From a candidate division KSB3 bacterium (GTDB lineage Bacteria; Moduliflexota; Moduliflexia; Moduliflexales; Moduliflexaceae), in contig PDSJ01000012.1 of the NCBI GenBank assembly GCA_002748425.1, forward strand, positions 124,001-188,000: a stretch of DNA of 64,000 nt. The letters run 5' to 3'. This document shows, piece by piece, positions 26,148-35,126 of this stretch (the stretch's first letter is position 1; every line of letters begins with the position of its first letter). The notes beneath the pieces were generated by a model. The model worked only from the letters and a program-made list of their open reading frames with translations, was not told the origin of the DNA and searched no databases. The translations under genes and the position numbers were made by a program.

Positions 26148-27137
26148 TTATTGATTGATGGCAAGGTTGCGTAAAATGACAAATTGCCGCAAGGTCGTAA
26201 ACTCACGTCGTAATGGGCTGCTTTTCGTGTTCGATGCGGTCACTGAGACGCTTAAGCCGGCACAGTTCCATTGAGGATGCGTGTTGATGAACAGGCTGCA
26301 ATCTTCGTTGTGATTCGGATCACTCGGATTGGAGCAGGCCGGCGGAGTGGGGGTTCCGGGTTGCGGCACCACTTTGATACTCAGACCGGTGATCCCATAA
26401 GCAACAGGCACCTCAACATACTTTTCGCTCAATGCCGCGTCAAAATAGGCATTCCCGCTGTTGTCGTTTAGATAGAGCGATCGATTGTATCTCGAGATGT
26501 CCGGACTCAGATGAGAAAAACTGAGGGTTTCCACCAGCTCGTAATAGGGACCCTTGCTTGATTGCTTCAACTCCAGCGTCCATAATTCACTGAAGTAGTC
26601 GTAACTATCGTTATCATTGATATCATCAAGCAACTCTGGTTCGCCCAGATCGTATTCATTGTTTCCGTCTAAATCCGTACTGCTATCTCCTGCGGTCCAG
26701 TCCCATTGGCCATTGTTATTTGTGTCGCTGAACGACTCACTGAAGCCATGAAGCGGCAGCAAATCTGCTTTGAACTGAATGAAGTTCCCCTGAACATAAT
26801 TATACGCAGATGGAATGCCTGCCAGCGCAGTCAGAGCGTTTGTCTTAAGAGAAAATACCGGCGCTTTTGGAGGTTGTGAATTGGCGGTTCGGCATGAAGC
26901 GACGTTCGGGTTACAGACCATTTTATCCACATCGATCTCCCGTAAGCGGTAGACCAGATAGTCCAGCGCTGTTCTGGCAATCTGCTGGCTTTCGAGTTTC
27001 GCCTTGGTATGGATGTATGACGTGTATGCTGAGCTCAATAAGCCGTAAATTCCAGCCAGAACCAGGCTGAGAATCGCAATGACGACCAGCATTTCGACCA
27101 GTGTAAATCCACATCTGTTGTTCGACAAGCGGCACAT
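26148..27137 (-). CDS. PilW-like minor prepilin
   Basis: A 329-residue protein with a class III prepilin signal: a short basic leader, then CGFTLVEMLVVIAILSLV, with peptidase cleavage expected after Gly and N-methylation of the new Phe. The PilW-type stretch ESQQIARTALDYLVYRLREID follows. The middle (residues about 118-160) is rich in Asp-Asn-Gly motifs (DTNNNGQWD, DLDGNNEYD, DINDNDSYD), like calcium loops of dockerins or EF-hands. It lies 40 bp before the PilX-like gene. AAAGGAG precedes the ATG. Confidence 0.85.
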   Translation of the reverse strand: MCRLSNNRCGFTLVEMLVVIAILSLVLAGIYGLLSSAYTSYIHTKAKLESQQIARTALDYLVYRLREIDVDKMVCNPNVASCRTANSQPPKAPVFSLKTNALTALAGIPSAYNYVQGNFIQFKADLLPLHGFSESFSDTNNNGQWDWTAGDSSTDLDGNNEYDLGEPELLDDINDNDSYDYFSELWTLELKQSSKGPYYELVETLSFSHLSPDISRYNRSLYLNDNSGNAYFDAALSEKYVEVPVAYGITGLSIKVVPQPGTPTPPACSNPSDPNHNEDCSLFINTHPQWNCAGLSVSVTASNTKSSPLRREFTTLRQFVILRNLAINQ

Positions 27138-27166
27138 AAGAGTGTGTCTCCTTTTGATGGATAGTA

Positions 27167-27871
27167 TCAGCGTAGAGGCAATACGACAATCGCCGTCTCT
27201 TTAACTCCTAAAGGCGGTGTTACCGGACCAGTATACGTTACAGTGACCTGCACCACTTTCTGACGGGTAGTTCCGTTTGGCGCTTTGAGTGAAGGCAGTG
27301 TTTGGTCCCGCAGGTCGTAAAAATCGAAAGCCTGGCTGTTCCCGCCGATAGTCATGTTATGACTCCGGGGTTCCGATCCCCGACGGTTTTCTCCGGCGGC
27401 AACCTGAGTCGAAATATTGGGGTAGATATTATAGACCTGTACCCGTCTCGTAAAATTATGATAGCGCGGGAAGCCATTTCCAGCATACTTTTCTGCGTCG
27501 TAGGCTTCCAGGGCTTGTCCTCCGCACTCTTTACCCCGGCACCAACCGTCATAATCATCGACATCATCAAATTGTCCCCAGCGACCCAGGGCCGAATTGT
27601 AGAAGCTTTCCTCAATTCCAAAGGGCTGCGCTGTCGTGGTATTGGGATAATAGAGTTGGTTGGGGTCTGGCTCGCTGAAGGCCTTGGCACGAATCTCTTC
27701 CAGCAAATCCCGGGCAAGATTCACGGCGATCGTGCGTTTATGCGCGTGTTCAGCAGTTCTGACAGCATGGGTGTATAAAGACATTAAGGGAATTAACGCT
27801 ACAGCCAGAATTGCAAGCGCGACAAGCAATTCAATCAATGAAACTCCCTGTTGTGAACGTATGCTTTTCAT
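27167..27871 (-). CDS. PilV-like minor prepilin
   Basis: A 234-residue protein. QQGVSLIELLVALAILAVAL is the prepilin peptidase site and hydrophobic helix, with Glu at +5 of the mature form. AVNLARDLLEEIRAKAF is the PilV-type helix. The C-terminal soluble part holds CRGKECGG, a Cys pair that may form a disulfide. It would be part of the tip-initiating minor-pilin complex. AGGAGG precedes the ATG. It sits between the FimT-like and PilW-like genes. Confidence 0.85.
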   Translation of the reverse strand: MKSIRSQQGVSLIELLVALAILAVALIPLMSLYTHAVRTAEHAHKRTIAVNLARDLLEEIRAKAFSEPDPNQLYYPNTTTAQPFGIEESFYNSALGRWGQFDDVDDYDGWCRGKECGGQALEAYDAEKYAGNGFPRYHNFTRRVQVYNIYPNISTQVAAGENRRGSEPRSHNMTIGGNSQAFDFYDLRDQTLPSLKAPNGTTRQKVVQVTVTYTGPVTPPLGVKETAIVVLPLR

Positions 27872-27923
27872 AGTGCTCTGCCTCCTGATACAGGTATAAG
27901 CTTTCCTTTTTCATCTGCGCAGT

Positions 27924-28478
27924 TCAACGCAGGATCATTTGTCCTCCCTTGTACAACTCAAGAGTATAGCTGGCGCCGGTATCACTGATAATGCTGATGT
28001 TGCAGGTTGCACTCAGCGTTCCGGACGGGCTGAAGCTGATCGTCTTAGCAGGGCAGTTTGTCGTCATGCTGCTGTAGCCGGGCTTGTCTTTGTCGCCGAT
28101 TGTAAAGCTCCCCAGTGTATTGGCAGCTTCCTCAAACAAAACAAAATTCTTCAAGGGATCGGCTAGATGCGTCTGGAGCAAGGCGCCGGCAATATCTTTC
28201 AGCAGATTGTACTCCGTATGTTTCGGTTTTTTTACTGTCAGACTCGGATTGCTCCCGTCGTGAATCGTCATCTCCAGTTGCCGCCGCTTGGCGATCGCGA
28301 CGGTGCGCACCCAGCGGGCCTTGCTCAGCAGATCGTTGGCAGAACTTCGCAGACGATGTTTGCGCATAATATTATAAAAATTTGGAGTTGCGATCATCAC
28401 AAGTATTCCGATGATGGCAATGACAATAAGTAATTCGATCAGCGTCATACCGCGTGTTTTTTTCGATAAGAGAGCCAT
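27924..28478 (-). CDS. FimT/GspH-like pseudopilin
   Basis: A 184-residue protein. RGMTLIELLIVIAIIGILVMI is the classical type IV pilin leader and helix with Glu at +5. DLLSKARWVRTVAIAKR fits the GspH/FimT pattern, and ISFSPSGTLSATCNISI is the usual C-terminal beta region. It may act in pilus priming or, as FimT does elsewhere, in DNA uptake. GGAG precedes the ATG. It follows the NHL-repeat gene by about 41 bp. Confidence 0.87.
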   Translation of the reverse strand: MALLSKKTRGMTLIELLIVIAIIGILVMIATPNFYNIMRKHRLRSSANDLLSKARWVRTVAIAKRRQLEMTIHDGSNPSLTVKKPKHTEYNLLKDIAGALLQTHLADPLKNFVLFEEAANTLGSFTIGDKDKPGYSSMTTNCPAKTISFSPSGTLSATCNISIISDTGASYTLELYKGGQMILR

Positions 28479-28519
28479 AGAGTTGTTCTCCTCCCGGTGG
28501 AGTTTCCCCTGGGGGCTTG

Positions 28520-31500
28520 TTATTTCCCAATGGTATAGAACAGGGTTCCTGTTCGGCCACTGTACGCGAAATCATTATCTTCGGCGACAATTTTTGCCAG
28601 CCCGCCTCTCGAACACCCGAACGCGGACAGCGTCACGCTATAAGGAGCCTCTGACAGAGCTGTATGCCCCTGGAAAGCTCCGGCTGATCCATAGCAGAAG
28701 ATGTGGACCCGTCCGGCCTTGATCCCGTCCCAGCGTCCGACACTCGGAGAGGGAGCGGTTGAAACATTCCAAAAGGCAGATTTTTCACTTGAAAAATTCC
28801 AGAAGCTGTCTTTCATGCTCTCAGGATAACCAAAACTCAGGTAACGGGAGCTGACTCCGATTCTGAGAGCACTGTTCAGGGGCAGCGCAGTGCCAGGCGG
28901 ATAGGAGGTGATGGGACTGCTAAGCCCGGCTGCATCGCTCCCGTCGGCATTGACCACCCGAATATCGATCGGCTTGACAGTATTCCACTGCAGCGCAGCA
29001 ACTCCAAAAGGCCGGTCAGTGTACACCTGCGCAACTCCCGGGACGTTATTCGTCGAAGCGATTCCCCGATTCGTGTCGCCGGTGCTGTTATACACGCCGT
29101 TACTCGCTCCAAACACGCTTTGACCCAATGTGAGGTTCCCTGCAGGAGACGTGCTGGTATACGAGCCGAATGGCACCTGTTCTGTTGCCCAGGGAATCCA
29201 GTTTCCGCTGATATTGCTGTAGCTTGCCGGTATCTGGATAAATTGCATGACCCGCATATTTAAGCGATCACGTGTGCTCGTTGAATTCATGGGCTGGGCG
29301 GAAGTGTTATTCCTAGCATAATCACTGACATAGACCATATAATTATTCAGGAACTGTGTACCCTCTCCAAATGGACTGGTATAGAGGAAAAATCCGCTGT
29401 AGCCTGTCGCAACATCCTGGGGATCCAGAAAGCCCGGTGTGGTTCCGCTGGCTTTCAGGGGCACACCCAGGTTGCCCGCCTGGTGCAGATTACTGACAAA
29501 TGCGGAACCATCATAGCCGTAGCCGGCCTTTGCCGACACAGTGATCGTGCTGCCTGATGCAGCAGCAGCATCGCCGATCAGATATTTCATGAGGCGGTAA
29601 TTCTTTGAGTCAACCACATAGAGGTACGACGAATTGTTCTTAAAACGAGCGATATCAATCCCTTTTGGATAGCGGAAATTGTATGGGCCGGGAGGGGTGA
29701 CGCTCATCGTTGTCTGAAGCGGATACGTCCCCCAGCCTCCAACATATTCGAAATCGAATTGCTTAGCGTCGATTGCCTGACTCGAGACACCGCTCAGATC
29801 GCGGAAGACCTGAATACGATGATTATAGGTGTCTGCGACAAAGAGATACACGTCCTTGCTGTCAGGATCCTGATCCACGGCAATGCCGTGAGGATAGAAA
29901 AATTCCCCTTTGCCGGCCGTGATATTCACGAATGAATTTCCCGGAAGGGTGGTATAGGACCGCCAGTCAGCCGGACGGCCCTGTCCAAAACCGCTGGCTG
30001 GCCGGACCGCAAGCTCATTGCTTCTATACGCTGTTGATGAGCTGTCGTTCGGCGCTTTGACCGGCACAGGGCGGAGGGGGAAGGTTGCTCCGACATCACC
30101 AGCCGATGCGGTTGCATTCATAAACACCTGAATACGGGAATTCATGGTATCTGCCACGAAAATATAGACTGGCCCGCCGTTTTGATCGTCAAAGTAGTCG
30201 CGATAGACATCAATGTCACGCGGATTTTTAAAACGTACATAGTCAGCGTTAGTGAAAGTCGTATTGGTCTGAAAGCCGTAGCCTATCCTGCGCTGCGCCA
30301 GGTTGACTGCCGTGTACGTCGGATAGCCCGGATACGATTGCGGCGGAATCAAATCCAGATACGCACTGATATTGGCCCAGCGACTTTCGATCACTTTTCG
30401 GCGCCTGGCAGGGGAGAGCACGGCCAGTTCATTGGTGATCTGCTCGAAGCCAGCCAGGGGAATGCTGTCCGTAGTTCTGGCTGTCGTACCGTCGGTGGTT
30501 CTGGGCGTCCATTCTTTGGACAGTTCGACAAACCATCCGCCGAGCTTCGGCTGCATGTCGATCGTCATGTAGCAGTAGCGGCTGTTGCAATTTTGGGCGC
30601 ACGACACCGGAACCTTGGGGAAATTCACATGAACGTATGGACGGCACTGGGTTCTTTTGGGCTCGCATCCGCCAACAGAAGAGAGAGTATAGGCCGGACT
30701 TAAGCTGTTTGCCGAACTGCTTTTGATACAGCTGCTCGGCAGAGAAGAAGGCTGGTTATTGAGTGTGAACGAGAGCTCGGCATCATCATTCGTTTTGAAC
30801 GCTCTCAAGAGCATTGAGACATCGATCGGGTTTCCAGCCTTCACGGTTCTGGCGGGAATTGGATACTGGTAGCGTAGCACAGGAGGGCTTGAGACCGGCA
30901 CGCTGGGGTTCTGATGTCTGGCGTACATGGCAAATTTTATGTCAGCCTGTCCGTCACGATCCGCGTCATAGTAGCGTAACGGGCATTGTCCGTTATAGGC
31001 ATCAAGCGATTGCGTATAATCAACCACATACCAGTAATTCGGGTCGCAGCTCGGGCAATTCGCTTCAGGTTTGCTCGCAGTGGGACTGATCGCTCCACCA
31101 AAGCCTGGATTCGTGGATTCATCCTGATAATAGCCTTTGGTGTCTTTGTTGTAACTCGCATCCCAATAGGGATCTCCAGGCAGGGTATCGTTCGTTTTGA
31201 CAAATTTGTAACGGCGAACATTGTGATTTGCCGGATCAACGACATACACCCATTCCAGATGATCGCGCATGCCGATCGCTTTGAGTTCCCTATGACTGCC
31301 GTAAGCAAGTGGAATTGCTGTTGTGGCGGGGATGTAATTGGCGACTGCGGCCACGCTGCGGTTCATGTAGTCATTGACGCTGGGGCTCTGCCCTCTGATG
31401 CCGGTCGTCCAGTTGCGCATCATGATGTTCGGCATCTCCAGCTCTCCTCCCAGGGCAGTATGGATTGGAAAGAGGTTGGAATCCATCAGGATGATTTTAT

Positions 31501-32542
31501 TAAAATTATCTGTATCAGGATCATCGTAATCATCGACAGGAGAAGGCGTGCTTTTCCCTGATGAGAGGTTGCTGTCGTAAAAATTGTGCAGCCAGTCATT
31601 CGCCGCTGTCATAAAAAAGGTCGGCGTTCGAAAGCCTTCACCGGAGATCGGAGCGCGTTTCAGCGCTTTTACGTGAAGAGTGATCGGAGGAGCTTTTGGA
31701 TGGCTGAACGTCACTGTCCCTGTTGTGCCCGTAAAACTTGGCGCACCCTTCAGCGTAACCTGGCCGTGGCCCTCTGCGTTGAGCACTACACTGGTGGAAC
31801 TGGCACTGACGCTTCCCAATAAGCTGCTTGAGAGCGCGACAGCAATCGTACCCGGCGGTAACAACGTAATATCGACAGGGAGGCTCTCGTCTTCATACAC
31901 AATTATCGAGTCGCCGTCATGATATCTGATCCCGTGAATCCCCACCTGAATAACAGGAGCGCAGATTTCGACATCGTCAATCAGGTAGGCGTCATTTCCT
32001 CTAAGATTCGGCCCCTGAAATTCCAGGAGGAAAGTTGTTCCTCCTGATGAAATGGCCGCAGGACAGCTTGCAAAGCCCCATTGCCCTGCTGCAGCACTGA
32101 ATAAAGGGGCGGGTGTCCCGCTAAAACCATTATGAGCGACTGAACAAATCTCGCTTCCATTGACGAAAACGTTCACAGCTTCATCTGTGCTGTCCACTGA
32201 AGAGGGATTAAACCAGAACTGAATGATCACATTTTGCGCATTGATGCTGTTACTGACGAGTCTTTGAGAGATCGGATTCGACTCATCCATTTTAAGGGAG
32301 TGGCCCCCGGTCCCGTGAGGATTGCCTGAGCCCGATATGCTGCTGTTGCCGCTGGACCAGCCGACGTTACCCCATGTGAAAGGGTTACAGCCCGCATGGC
32401 CGCATTCAAAGTCATCCTGAGCCAGCGTTATTCCTGAGCATTCCGCCCAGGCAGGTCTGCTGAGCGCGCTCGTGAGCGCAGCCATCAGGAGTAGCGCCCA
32501 GATGTATTTCGAGAAGCTGTGGTGCAGTGTTAGGCCTTTCAT
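28520..32542 (-). CDS. Large secreted NHL-repeat protein, first gene of the pilin operon
   Basis: A 1340-residue protein with a signal peptide (residues 1-33, ending RPAWA). A jelly-roll-like domain follows (about 35-195), with paired Cys near its start and VEIC at its end. The rest contains NHL-type propeller strands: YVVDPANHNVRRYKF, FVADTMNSRIQVF, FVADTYNHRIQVF and YVVDSKNYRLMKY. Several Cys-rich loops (about residues 500 and 640-690) may form disulfides. Its place as first gene of the minor-pilin operon suggests a pilus-tip or surface adhesin taking the PilY1 position (inference). ATG 32542 follows GGGAGGAA; an earlier in-frame ATG lacks a site. Confidence 0.8.
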   Translation of the reverse strand: MKGLTLHHSFSKYIWALLLMAALTSALSRPAWAECSGITLAQDDFECGHAGCNPFTWGNVGWSSGNSSISGSGNPHGTGGHSLKMDESNPISQRLVSNSINAQNVIIQFWFNPSSVDSTDEAVNVFVNGSEICSVAHNGFSGTPAPLFSAAAGQWGFASCPAAISSGGTTFLLEFQGPNLRGNDAYLIDDVEICAPVIQVGIHGIRYHDGDSIIVYEDESLPVDITLLPPGTIAVALSSSLLGSVSASSTSVVLNAEGHGQVTLKGAPSFTGTTGTVTFSHPKAPPITLHVKALKRAPISGEGFRTPTFFMTAANDWLHNFYDSNLSSGKSTPSPVDDYDDPDTDNFNKIILMDSNLFPIHTALGGELEMPNIMMRNWTTGIRGQSPSVNDYMNRSVAAVANYIPATTAIPLAYGSHRELKAIGMRDHLEWVYVVDPANHNVRRYKFVKTNDTLPGDPYWDASYNKDTKGYYQDESTNPGFGGAISPTASKPEANCPSCDPNYWYVVDYTQSLDAYNGQCPLRYYDADRDGQADIKFAMYARHQNPSVPVSSPPVLRYQYPIPARTVKAGNPIDVSMLLRAFKTNDDAELSFTLNNQPSSLPSSCIKSSSANSLSPAYTLSSVGGCEPKRTQCRPYVHVNFPKVPVSCAQNCNSRYCYMTIDMQPKLGGWFVELSKEWTPRTTDGTTARTTDSIPLAGFEQITNELAVLSPARRRKVIESRWANISAYLDLIPPQSYPGYPTYTAVNLAQRRIGYGFQTNTTFTNADYVRFKNPRDIDVYRDYFDDQNGGPVYIFVADTMNSRIQVFMNATASAGDVGATFPLRPVPVKAPNDSSSTAYRSNELAVRPASGFGQGRPADWRSYTTLPGNSFVNITAGKGEFFYPHGIAVDQDPDSKDVYLFVADTYNHRIQVFRDLSGVSSQAIDAKQFDFEYVGGWGTYPLQTTMSVTPPGPYNFRYPKGIDIARFKNNSSYLYVVDSKNYRLMKYLIGDAAAASGSTITVSAKAGYGYDGSAFVSNLHQAGNLGVPLKASGTTPGFLDPQDVATGYSGFFLYTSPFGEGTQFLNNYMVYVSDYARNNTSAQPMNSTSTRDRLNMRVMQFIQIPASYSNISGNWIPWATEQVPFGSYTSTSPAGNLTLGQSVFGASNGVYNSTGDTNRGIASTNNVPGVAQVYTDRPFGVAALQWNTVKPIDIRVVNADGSDAAGLSSPITSYPPGTALPLNSALRIGVSSRYLSFGYPESMKDSFWNFSSEKSAFWNVSTAPSPSVGRWDGIKAGRVHIFCYGSAGAFQGHTALSEAPYSVTLSAFGCSRGGLAKIVAEDNDFAYSGRTGTLFYTIGK

Positions 32543-32568
32543 AAAACTGATTCCTCCCTCGTTCCATA

Positions 32569-32597
32569 TAAATATCATTATTGCCGCTGCGCGTCAA
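32569..32597 (-). promoter_or_regulatory. Predicted sigma-70 promoter of the pilin operon
   Basis: On the minus strand, TTGACG (32597-32592), a 17-nt spacer and TATTTA (32574-32569) lie just before the NHL-repeat gene, with a leader of about 20 nt. Sequence-only inference. Confidence 0.5.
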
Positions 32598-32750
32598 TTG
32601 TAATCTACAGAAACATGCAAATTTGGGACCACTTTTCTGTTCTGCGTGGCGCGTTTGTTTCCGAATAAAACTTCCTTGACAGGCTCCTGCCTCCTGGAGA
32701 CGCTTGACGTGCAAGATGTCTGGACTCGCTTTATCAGGGATATGCAGGAG

Positions 32751-34844
32751 ATGAAAAAACGCGATTGGCATGATGTGCTGGTGTTTGTGTATGGCCTGTT
32801 TACCGCAGGTGTCGCTTTGTCGATCTATGTGAAGACCTTGGCGCCGACTGTATCATTTTTCGACAGCGGTGAATTGATCTCGGCAGCGTATTGCTTTGGG
32901 GTGGCGCATCCTCCAGGCTATCCGCTCTATGTGGCGTTGGGCCGCTTGTTCGGCATGCTGCCGTATGGCACATTCGCATTCCGCATCAATATGATGTCGG
33001 CGCTTTTTGCTGCTCTGGCTGTGCTGACGGTGTACGGGATTACATATATCTTACTCGGGGATGTTCAGCAGGGCTGCCAAAATTCGTCATGCTCTCATGC
33101 AGGCAAGTCGTCTCCAAACTCAGAATTGATGCTGAGGCCCATATTTGCGATGATTGCGGCCCTGTCGTTTGCGTTCTCCCTCACGCACTGGCAGCAGGCC
33201 CTTATCGCTGAGGTCTATTCGCTGAACGCGTGTTTCTGCGGCCTGATCGTCTGGCTGCTGCTGTTGTGGTATCGGGGCAGTCGTCCTTTGGCGTGCTCAG
33301 CAGAACACAGGGCAGGACAACGCGGCACACAGGATCGTGTCTTATCTCTGATCGCATTTCTTTTCGGCTTGGGCTTTGGCAATCACCAGACGATTTCACT
33401 GCTGGCGATTGCCGCGGGCTTTTTGGTGACAGTCGGCCGGACGCGCATTCTTTTACAGCCCAGGACGCTGCTGAAAATTGTGATCAGCCTCATGCTGGGC
33501 CTGTCGATTTATGGGCTTGCCCCCTTAGGGGCAGCGCAGAATCCGGCGGTTAACTGGGGCAATCCCGTGAGCTGGCGACAATTCACATGGCTGATCACAC
33601 GCGAAGCGTATGATAGTGCTCCCAGCGGCTATGCCCTTTCAGCTCTGAAACATGAGTTCTTTGATGAAGAGGCTGGAGAGCGTCTTTTCCCGGACGGCAC
33701 AGAGGGTGGAGACGTCCGCCTGGTAAAAAAGCACGGGGCGGCTCGTTATTATCATGTGCTGAAACATTCTCTCCTCTGGAAGCAGCTTCAGAGCTTCGAC
33801 CCTCTCGAAGAATTCGGCGTTTTCGGGACAGTGCTGGCCTTGATGGGCCTGGCCTGGGGCGTGTGGCGGGACTGGAGAACGGGGAGCTGCCTGCTGATCG
33901 CTGTCACTTCCCTGGTGCTGATTATTGTGGCGATCGGCGATCCGCCTGAAGAGAACATCTTCCTGCTAAAAGAATTTCACAGCCCTGCCTATTTATTGAC
34001 CGCAGTCTGGATCGGGCTTGGCATGATGGCTTCTGCAAAGGCGGTTTTGTGGCTTGCTCCATGGCGGGCATGTCGGGAAGTGGTGGTGCTTGTCTGCGCA
34101 CTGTATTTCATGCTGCCGGTTGGATCGCGTTTTTTGCGTACCCTTCCAAAGGTCGATCGTCATCGGAATTATGTGGCCTATGATTATGCCGCGAACATCA
34201 TGACATCGCTGCAACGGAACGCGATTCTCTTCACCTGGGGAGACAGCGGAGCGTTTCCTCTCTGGTATCTGCAGATTGTGGAAGAGCAGCGTCCGGATGT
34301 GACACTGGTTCATGTGCCCCATCTGACATCTCCCTGGTATCTCGATCAACTGCCGCCGGATCTGTTCGAGTCACCTGCGCCTGCTGAGACCTATGACAAA
34401 GACCTGCTGGCAGTCCTGGAGGACATCGTGCGCAAGAATCTCGACACGCGGCCGGTGTATTTCGATTTCTCCAGTGCGCACTCGCTGAAGCTGCCCTATT
34501 GGCTGCTTCCGAACGGCATCACGTATAAAGTCAGACGGCCGGGTGATGTGCTTGATGAAACGGTTTGGGAACGCTACCGATTCCGAGGCATCCTGGAGGA
34601 TACAGCAATTGCCCGCGATTCTGATATCGATCGCAGCTTTCTGATGTATGGTTCGGCGCGGATGGAGCTGGGGAATTATTATCTTGAGCGCGGCGAACTT
34701 GAACGAGCATCAGAGCAATTTAATCTGGCGGTGCAGCTTGCGCCTGAGTTGGGCGGGAGAATTATCCGCTCCCTGAAATTCCGCGATAAATTCGGCGGAG
34801 AACGGATCGTTGCTGTGCCGCACAACCCGAAAGATGCGCAATAA
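32751..34844 (+). CDS. DUF2723 membrane protein with C-terminal TPR
   Basis: A 697-residue integral membrane protein, larger than its homologue at 13.7 kb. The signature VSFFDSGELISAAYCFGVAHPPGYPLYVALGRLF is complete, including the acidic FDSGE; the family is thought to be GT-C-like. About ten hydrophobic helices reach residue 480. A soluble domain follows (FTWGDSGAFPLWYLQ, RPDVTLVHVP) and a TPR-like unit ends the protein (LGNYYLERGELERASEQF). ATG 32751 lies about 10 nt after AGGGA; ATG 32742 is an alternative. It is divergent from the pilin operon and might glycosylate exported proteins (inference). Confidence 0.85.
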   Translation: MKKRDWHDVLVFVYGLFTAGVALSIYVKTLAPTVSFFDSGELISAAYCFGVAHPPGYPLYVALGRLFGMLPYGTFAFRINMMSALFAALAVLTVYGITYILLGDVQQGCQNSSCSHAGKSSPNSELMLRPIFAMIAALSFAFSLTHWQQALIAEVYSLNACFCGLIVWLLLLWYRGSRPLACSAEHRAGQRGTQDRVLSLIAFLFGLGFGNHQTISLLAIAAGFLVTVGRTRILLQPRTLLKIVISLMLGLSIYGLAPLGAAQNPAVNWGNPVSWRQFTWLITREAYDSAPSGYALSALKHEFFDEEAGERLFPDGTEGGDVRLVKKHGAARYYHVLKHSLLWKQLQSFDPLEEFGVFGTVLALMGLAWGVWRDWRTGSCLLIAVTSLVLIIVAIGDPPEENIFLLKEFHSPAYLLTAVWIGLGMMASAKAVLWLAPWRACREVVVLVCALYFMLPVGSRFLRTLPKVDRHRNYVAYDYAANIMTSLQRNAILFTWGDSGAFPLWYLQIVEEQRPDVTLVHVPHLTSPWYLDQLPPDLFESPAPAETYDKDLLAVLEDIVRKNLDTRPVYFDFSSAHSLKLPYWLLPNGITYKVRRPGDVLDETVWERYRFRGILEDTAIARDSDIDRSFLMYGSARMELGNYYLERGELERASEQFNLAVQLAPELGGRIIRSLKFRDKFGGERIVAVPHNPKDAQ

Positions 34845-35012
34845 TTTTCATAGGGTCTGCAATGGCATTCATAGTACTTGTGCCAGTTGAGAACAGATCG
34901 CGGGAAAGATGAAATTGTTTTCAGCCTGCTGCGCTGATGGTCCTGACTGCGTCCAGACCCCTTTTCAGCATCCACGCCTTTCAAGAAAATTTATCAAAAC
35001 GTCACTCAATGC

Positions 35013-35041
35013 TTGACTATTTCAGCGGGGATTAATATGAG
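35013..35041 (+). promoter_or_regulatory. Predicted sigma-70 promoter for the N6-methylase-like gene
   Basis: TTGACT (35013-35018), a 17-nt spacer and TATGAG (35036-35041) lie about 85 bp before the ATG. Sequence-only inference. Confidence 0.45.
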
Positions 35042-35126
35042 CTCTTTTTCAAACAAATTTGGATAAGATTCACACGAACAGAGAGAATTGTTCGGTGGGA
35101 TAATTCGTGGAAGGAGACAGCGTGTT

